From Siphonodentalium dalli (Eukaryota > Mollusca > Scaphopoda > Gadilida > Siphonodentaliidae): a stretch of DNA of 64,000 nucleotides. Positions 61,217 through 64,000 of this stretch are shown piece by piece (position 1 is the stretch's first letter; each line of letters opens with the position of its first letter). Where the stretch lies: the NCBI GenBank assembly GCA_032622095.1, contig CP136063.1, forward strand, positions 28,334,987-28,398,986, given 5' to 3'. The notes beneath the pieces are model-generated. The model worked only from the letters and a program-made list of their open reading frames with translations. It had not been told where the DNA came from and did no database searches. Position numbers and translations under genes: made by a program.

Positions 61217-61535
61217 TGGTCTCTCTGGTTAGACATCCTGTTATTTCGACAGAATATTCGGCATCAAGAGTAAAAATACAGTTCTGCGTTTTCGACGAAT
61301 TTATAATAACCTTTCAAGTTTGTGTTCAGGCAGTTTTTAGTTTCATGTTGGTGAAGAAAAACGAGAGTTTCTGTGCAGGTGTCGGCTTTCTTGTGGAATA
61401 CATGTCACAAAATATATGATTTCTGAGATTAGCTGACATTTTTTCAGATCCAGCTGGCCAGTTCCCATGAAAACAATATGGTCAATACTTAGGCAATGCA
61501 TATTATTTGTTATGCTGCAGAGAAAATAACTTGGT

Positions 61536-61907
61536 GTATTTGTTCAGCTAACGAACAATATTGTTTACTGTTAACCAGAAGAGACCAGAAATTTTATTGT
61601 ACAATTTTGTCACAAATACACGTTAGTTATACTTATTTTCGCTTATATATGTGGAACACAACAATACAAACAATCAATCTGGGACATTTGACTTTCGAAA
61701 CAGCCCAGTGCTCTATATCGCAATATGGTATCATCCGAATGGTCTGTTCTAAAATAAACACATAAACGGTTCCGATTTAATATTCGATATAAAATTAATA
61801 TTAATTGATAGAAGCTTTTTCGGACAGGGGTCTTCTGTTCATATCTAAAATTTTATACCCACGCAACTATTTAAAAATTGTTATTTAAAGAGATAATCCA
61901 TCCTTCA
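61536..61907 (+). mobile_element. TTAA-MITE, right two thirds
   Basis: Starts in GTGTATTTGTTCAGCTAACG and ends AGATAATCCATCC; the flank is TTCA as in the 44.1-kb copy, so the two descend from one duplicated segment. Confidence 0.82.
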
Positions 61908-62498
61908 TTGATAGAAGCCTTTCCTGACAATGGTTTTCAGTTCATATTTATTATCACATTGATCGATATATTTCGAATTGCGAATGAATAGAAACACGCC
62001 TTGCCTTGTTCAGCAGAATATCCATTTAAACGAGTTTTCCAACTTCGACAATGTTATCTCACCTCAAAGTTGTAAGACTCTTTTAAATGGATATTCTGCT
62101 GATTTAACAAGGTAATGAGTGTTTATTTCACATTCGAAAGTCAAAATATACGCGTTTACAGAACCACAATCGGCGTGATGTGTAAGAAATTCAACGCTGC
62201 CATGTGTTGGGGTGTCACCTATAATTGTCTATCCTTCTATTTTATTCTTTAGTATATATTTTAAAAATATTTTTCGGCAAGTTCCCGGTGTATAAATCAT
62301 GTTGCGTAAGAGATAATCCTTCTTTTAAAAAGTCACTTCACATAGTATATTTCTACCATAGGACATACACGATAAGCATAATACACTACAATTTTTTCCT
62401 AAGAAATATATTTGTTGCCAAGCCAATGACCACCAAAAAATCGCTTGTTTTAAAAACTATTCCTAAGAATTTAATGAATTTAGGTGAATAATATGTTA
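61908..62498. repeat. duplicated segment F (copy), truncated by an LTR element
   Basis: Collinear with 44640-45770 and 58952-59560 up to GAATAATATGTTA, where element C begins. Confidence 0.82.
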
Positions 62499-62814
62499 TG
62501 TACTGTTGTGAAATTACAATAAACATTAGAATCCGGCGCCACCTATTGGCAGTATTCATCTGGCTGGAAGCACCAGTCTGGTGTATTTGTTATTGGTAAA
62601 CAGCGACGCCTAACGGAGCCCGGGAAATGGAGGAACCAGTTTCCGGGAGTTGAGAGGTCGGACTAAAGCTTCGACCAAACCAAACAACTTGTGAATTATT
62701 CTTGATACAAACAAATCTTCATTCATCGTCTTATTTCGTCAACCATATCTAGTAAGTATAATATCCTTTGCTTTATTATATATTGTTCTTGTATGTAATA
62801 ACCGTATTTTTACA
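62499..62814 (+). repeat. 5' LTR of element C
   Basis: Comparison with three other segment F copies (continuing with CATGTAC) fixes the left end at TGTACTGTTGTG. TTTTTACA at 62807-62814 is the likely right end, giving TGTA...TACA termini and about 316 bp. Confidence 0.65.
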
Positions 62815-62818
62815 TCAT

Positions 62819-62836
62819 TGGCGTCGTTCGTTAAAA
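62819..62836 (+). other. candidate primer-binding site of element C
   Basis: TGGCGTCGTTCGTTAAA starts four bases after the LTR end. It shares TGGCG with the site in element B. tRNA not identified. Confidence 0.5.
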
Positions 62837-63106
62837 AATCGTGCATTTATAAACCCCAATTTGTGTATCCTATTTTCGCGGCGGCATCGTGATTTCCTCG
62901 TGTTCGTAAAATTCGGTATTTTTCGTCTCGCGTCGTTTAATATCAAATATTTTCGTATATTATTGTATCTTTGTTGTCATAAAAGATGTTCTAATGTTTT
63001 GGATACTTTATGTGAGTTTTAGGTAGATCTAGTGGTCAGCAATAGTTCACAATTTTCAATTGAGAAAAAAGCAGATCTATTTTTTGCCAATACCAGTTAT
63101 TGCAGT

Positions 63107-64000
63107 ATGAGCAAAATAAATATCAATACAGCATGTTTTGGGGATTTGCTCAAAATACCCAATGTGGATGATCGCATAGCAGCGGAGATCATTTTGAAAC
63201 GTCGGGAAATACCTAATTTGGTAAAAACTGATTTGATCGATATCCCAAGATTTAAAGGTTCAAAACAGCAGTGGTCAGTTATTGACTTCACACAAGTAAC
63301 AAACATTCCTCCTGATAATTGGCTACCTTTCAAAATGGATCCAAATAGAACATCAAAAGTTGATGATTATTCAGAAGGGTATGATCATGACCGGGCTGCG
63401 GCAGAATCATATCCGGTGACCCCCCCCCCTCTTACTTCTAGCAAACACGCCATTGAAAAAGAGCGTGCGGAAAGATATAATGCCGAAAAGTCATTTATTC
63501 AGGGGGTAAAAGAGGTGTGGGACACACAGGATGTCGGTGTCGACACTCGACGCAAGTTGAGCTGGACGCCATCTACACAAAGTATTATGTCTCACAGTGT
63601 AGTATCAGTGGCGACCGGGAATCCACAGTCATTTGGTTCAAATGTAATACCTGGGGCGGTCACAGAAATAACTCGTACAACCGATATTGTGACGTCGGCT
63701 ATATTGAGCATGGGAATAAAAATCCCATCAGCTCGGTCAACCCTGCAAAATGTACAGTCTCAAATGTTGGAAAATACAGGGTTATCTCTGGGAAACCAAC
63801 AGTTTAGTGCTGTACAAGCATCCACAGCAAGTACACATATGGCGACAACAATTCCAATAATGACTAATCCTCGGTACTCGCAGGTGACCTCAAATGTCTC
63901 CTATGCGGGGGGATCTAACCCGGGTATGGTAGAGTCACAAATGAGCGATCAGGCTAGGGGTGTGCAAAGGTCGACATTGAATTTGAGTGATCAGGCTAGG
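63107..64000 (+). CDS. Gag-like protein of element C, runs off the window
   Basis: The frame opened by ATG at 63107 stays open to the window end (298 codons). Residues about 11-50 (FGDLLKIPNVDDRIAAEIIL...VKTDLIDIPRF) resemble a helix-hairpin-helix, after which comes a Ser/Thr/Gln-rich region (STQSIMSHSVVSV, TNPRYSQVTSNVSYAGG) and a start of repeated SDQAR motifs. Position 290 bases after the LTR end and composition suggest the N-terminal part of Gag. The 96-codon frame at 63517-63807 lies inside in another phase and is a shadow. Confidence 0.65.
   Translation, partial: MSKININTACFGDLLKIPNVDDRIAAEIILKRREIPNLVKTDLIDIPRFKGSKQQWSVIDFTQVTNIPPDNWLPFKMDPNRTSKVDDYSEGYDHDRAAAESYPVTPPPLTSSKHAIEKERAERYNAEKSFIQGVKEVWDTQDVGVDTRRKLSWTPSTQSIMSHSVVSVATGNPQSFGSNVIPGAVTEITRTTDIVTSAILSMGIKIPSARSTLQNVQSQMLENTGLSLGNQQFSAVQASTASTHMATTIPIMTNPRYSQVTSNVSYAGGSNPGMVESQMSDQARGVQRSTLNLSDQAR

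Larger units (their letters stand above)
59780..61533 (-). pseudogene. 3' third of the three-module gene (copy 4), interrupted
   Basis: Includes part of module 3, the FSPKAKVPSLDVSQPETG junction (Gln where the main copy has TAG), one acidic 43-residue repeat and a broken tail. A MuDR-like element (60594-61064) and a G19 tract (61198-61216) disrupt it, and homology to the main copy ends at about 61533 in CAGAGAAAATAACTTGGT. The longest open piece is 60007-60438. Confidence 0.8.

Noticed and set aside
63517-63807. 96-residue frame at the right edge
   Set aside because: It lies in another phase within the longer open Gag-like frame from 63107.

Overview
This is an intron-poor, AT-rich stretch of an animal genome made almost entirely of transposable elements and duplicated gene debris. 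Long C2H2 arrays with HTGDKP linkers, a TTAA-targeting MITE family, LTR elements and Helitron-type ends show a metazoan. A marine lophotrochozoan, probably a mollusc, is my best guess, but this is inference: no host gene fixes the species.

Left edge (1-5.0 kb): the 3' end of a Ty3/gypsy-like LTR retrotransposon. Its integrase (DDE core plus GPY/F module) runs into a PHD finger and is split by a 514-bp MITE. Downstream lies an extra polyprotein that joins a Tpt1/KptA-like RNA 2'-phosphotransferase, one C2H2 finger, four RPLTG repeats and a TatD-like metal-dependent nuclease. Pairing RNA-end and DNA/RNA-nuclease enzymes on a retroelement is the most unusual thing in the window.

5.2-13 kb: an intronless minus-strand gene of about 1,740 codons with three copies of a ~340-residue cysteine/histidine-rich module of no family I recognise, then acidic 43-residue repeats and a C-terminal VKQE motif. 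It has one frameshift and one nonsense codon. Fragments of its 3' end with the same flank recur at 31.2, 45.9 and 59.8-61.5 kb; flank alone recurs at 39.7 and 61.9 kb.

13-28 kb: mostly gene-free. It holds a second TTAA element, long palindromic hairpins (17.98, 18.42, 24.47 kb), a dispersed ~600-bp repeat, degenerate ~355-bp tandem repeats and several MITEs.

28-47 kb: C2H2 arrays: a decayed one on the plus strand (28.8-30.2 kb), a large one on the minus strand broken by recurrent stops (31.5-34.97 kb), an open ten-finger one (41.5-42.4 kb) and a remnant (47.1-47.3 kb). A 2.8-kb Helitron-like element sits between, and its sister copy is at 55.6-58.4 kb.

48.9-55.2 kb: a young, complete LTR element on the minus strand (385/383-bp LTRs, five substitutions and one 2-bp indel apart) whose only recognisable product is a broken Gag-like protein. 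Right edge (62.5 kb to end): the 5' LTR, primer-binding site and open Gag-like frame of another LTR element.

The duplicated segments act as natural controls: for many insertions a related copy without it is present in the same window, which fixes boundaries and target duplications (TTAA for the MITEs, 9 bp for a MuDR-like element, A|T for the Helitron).
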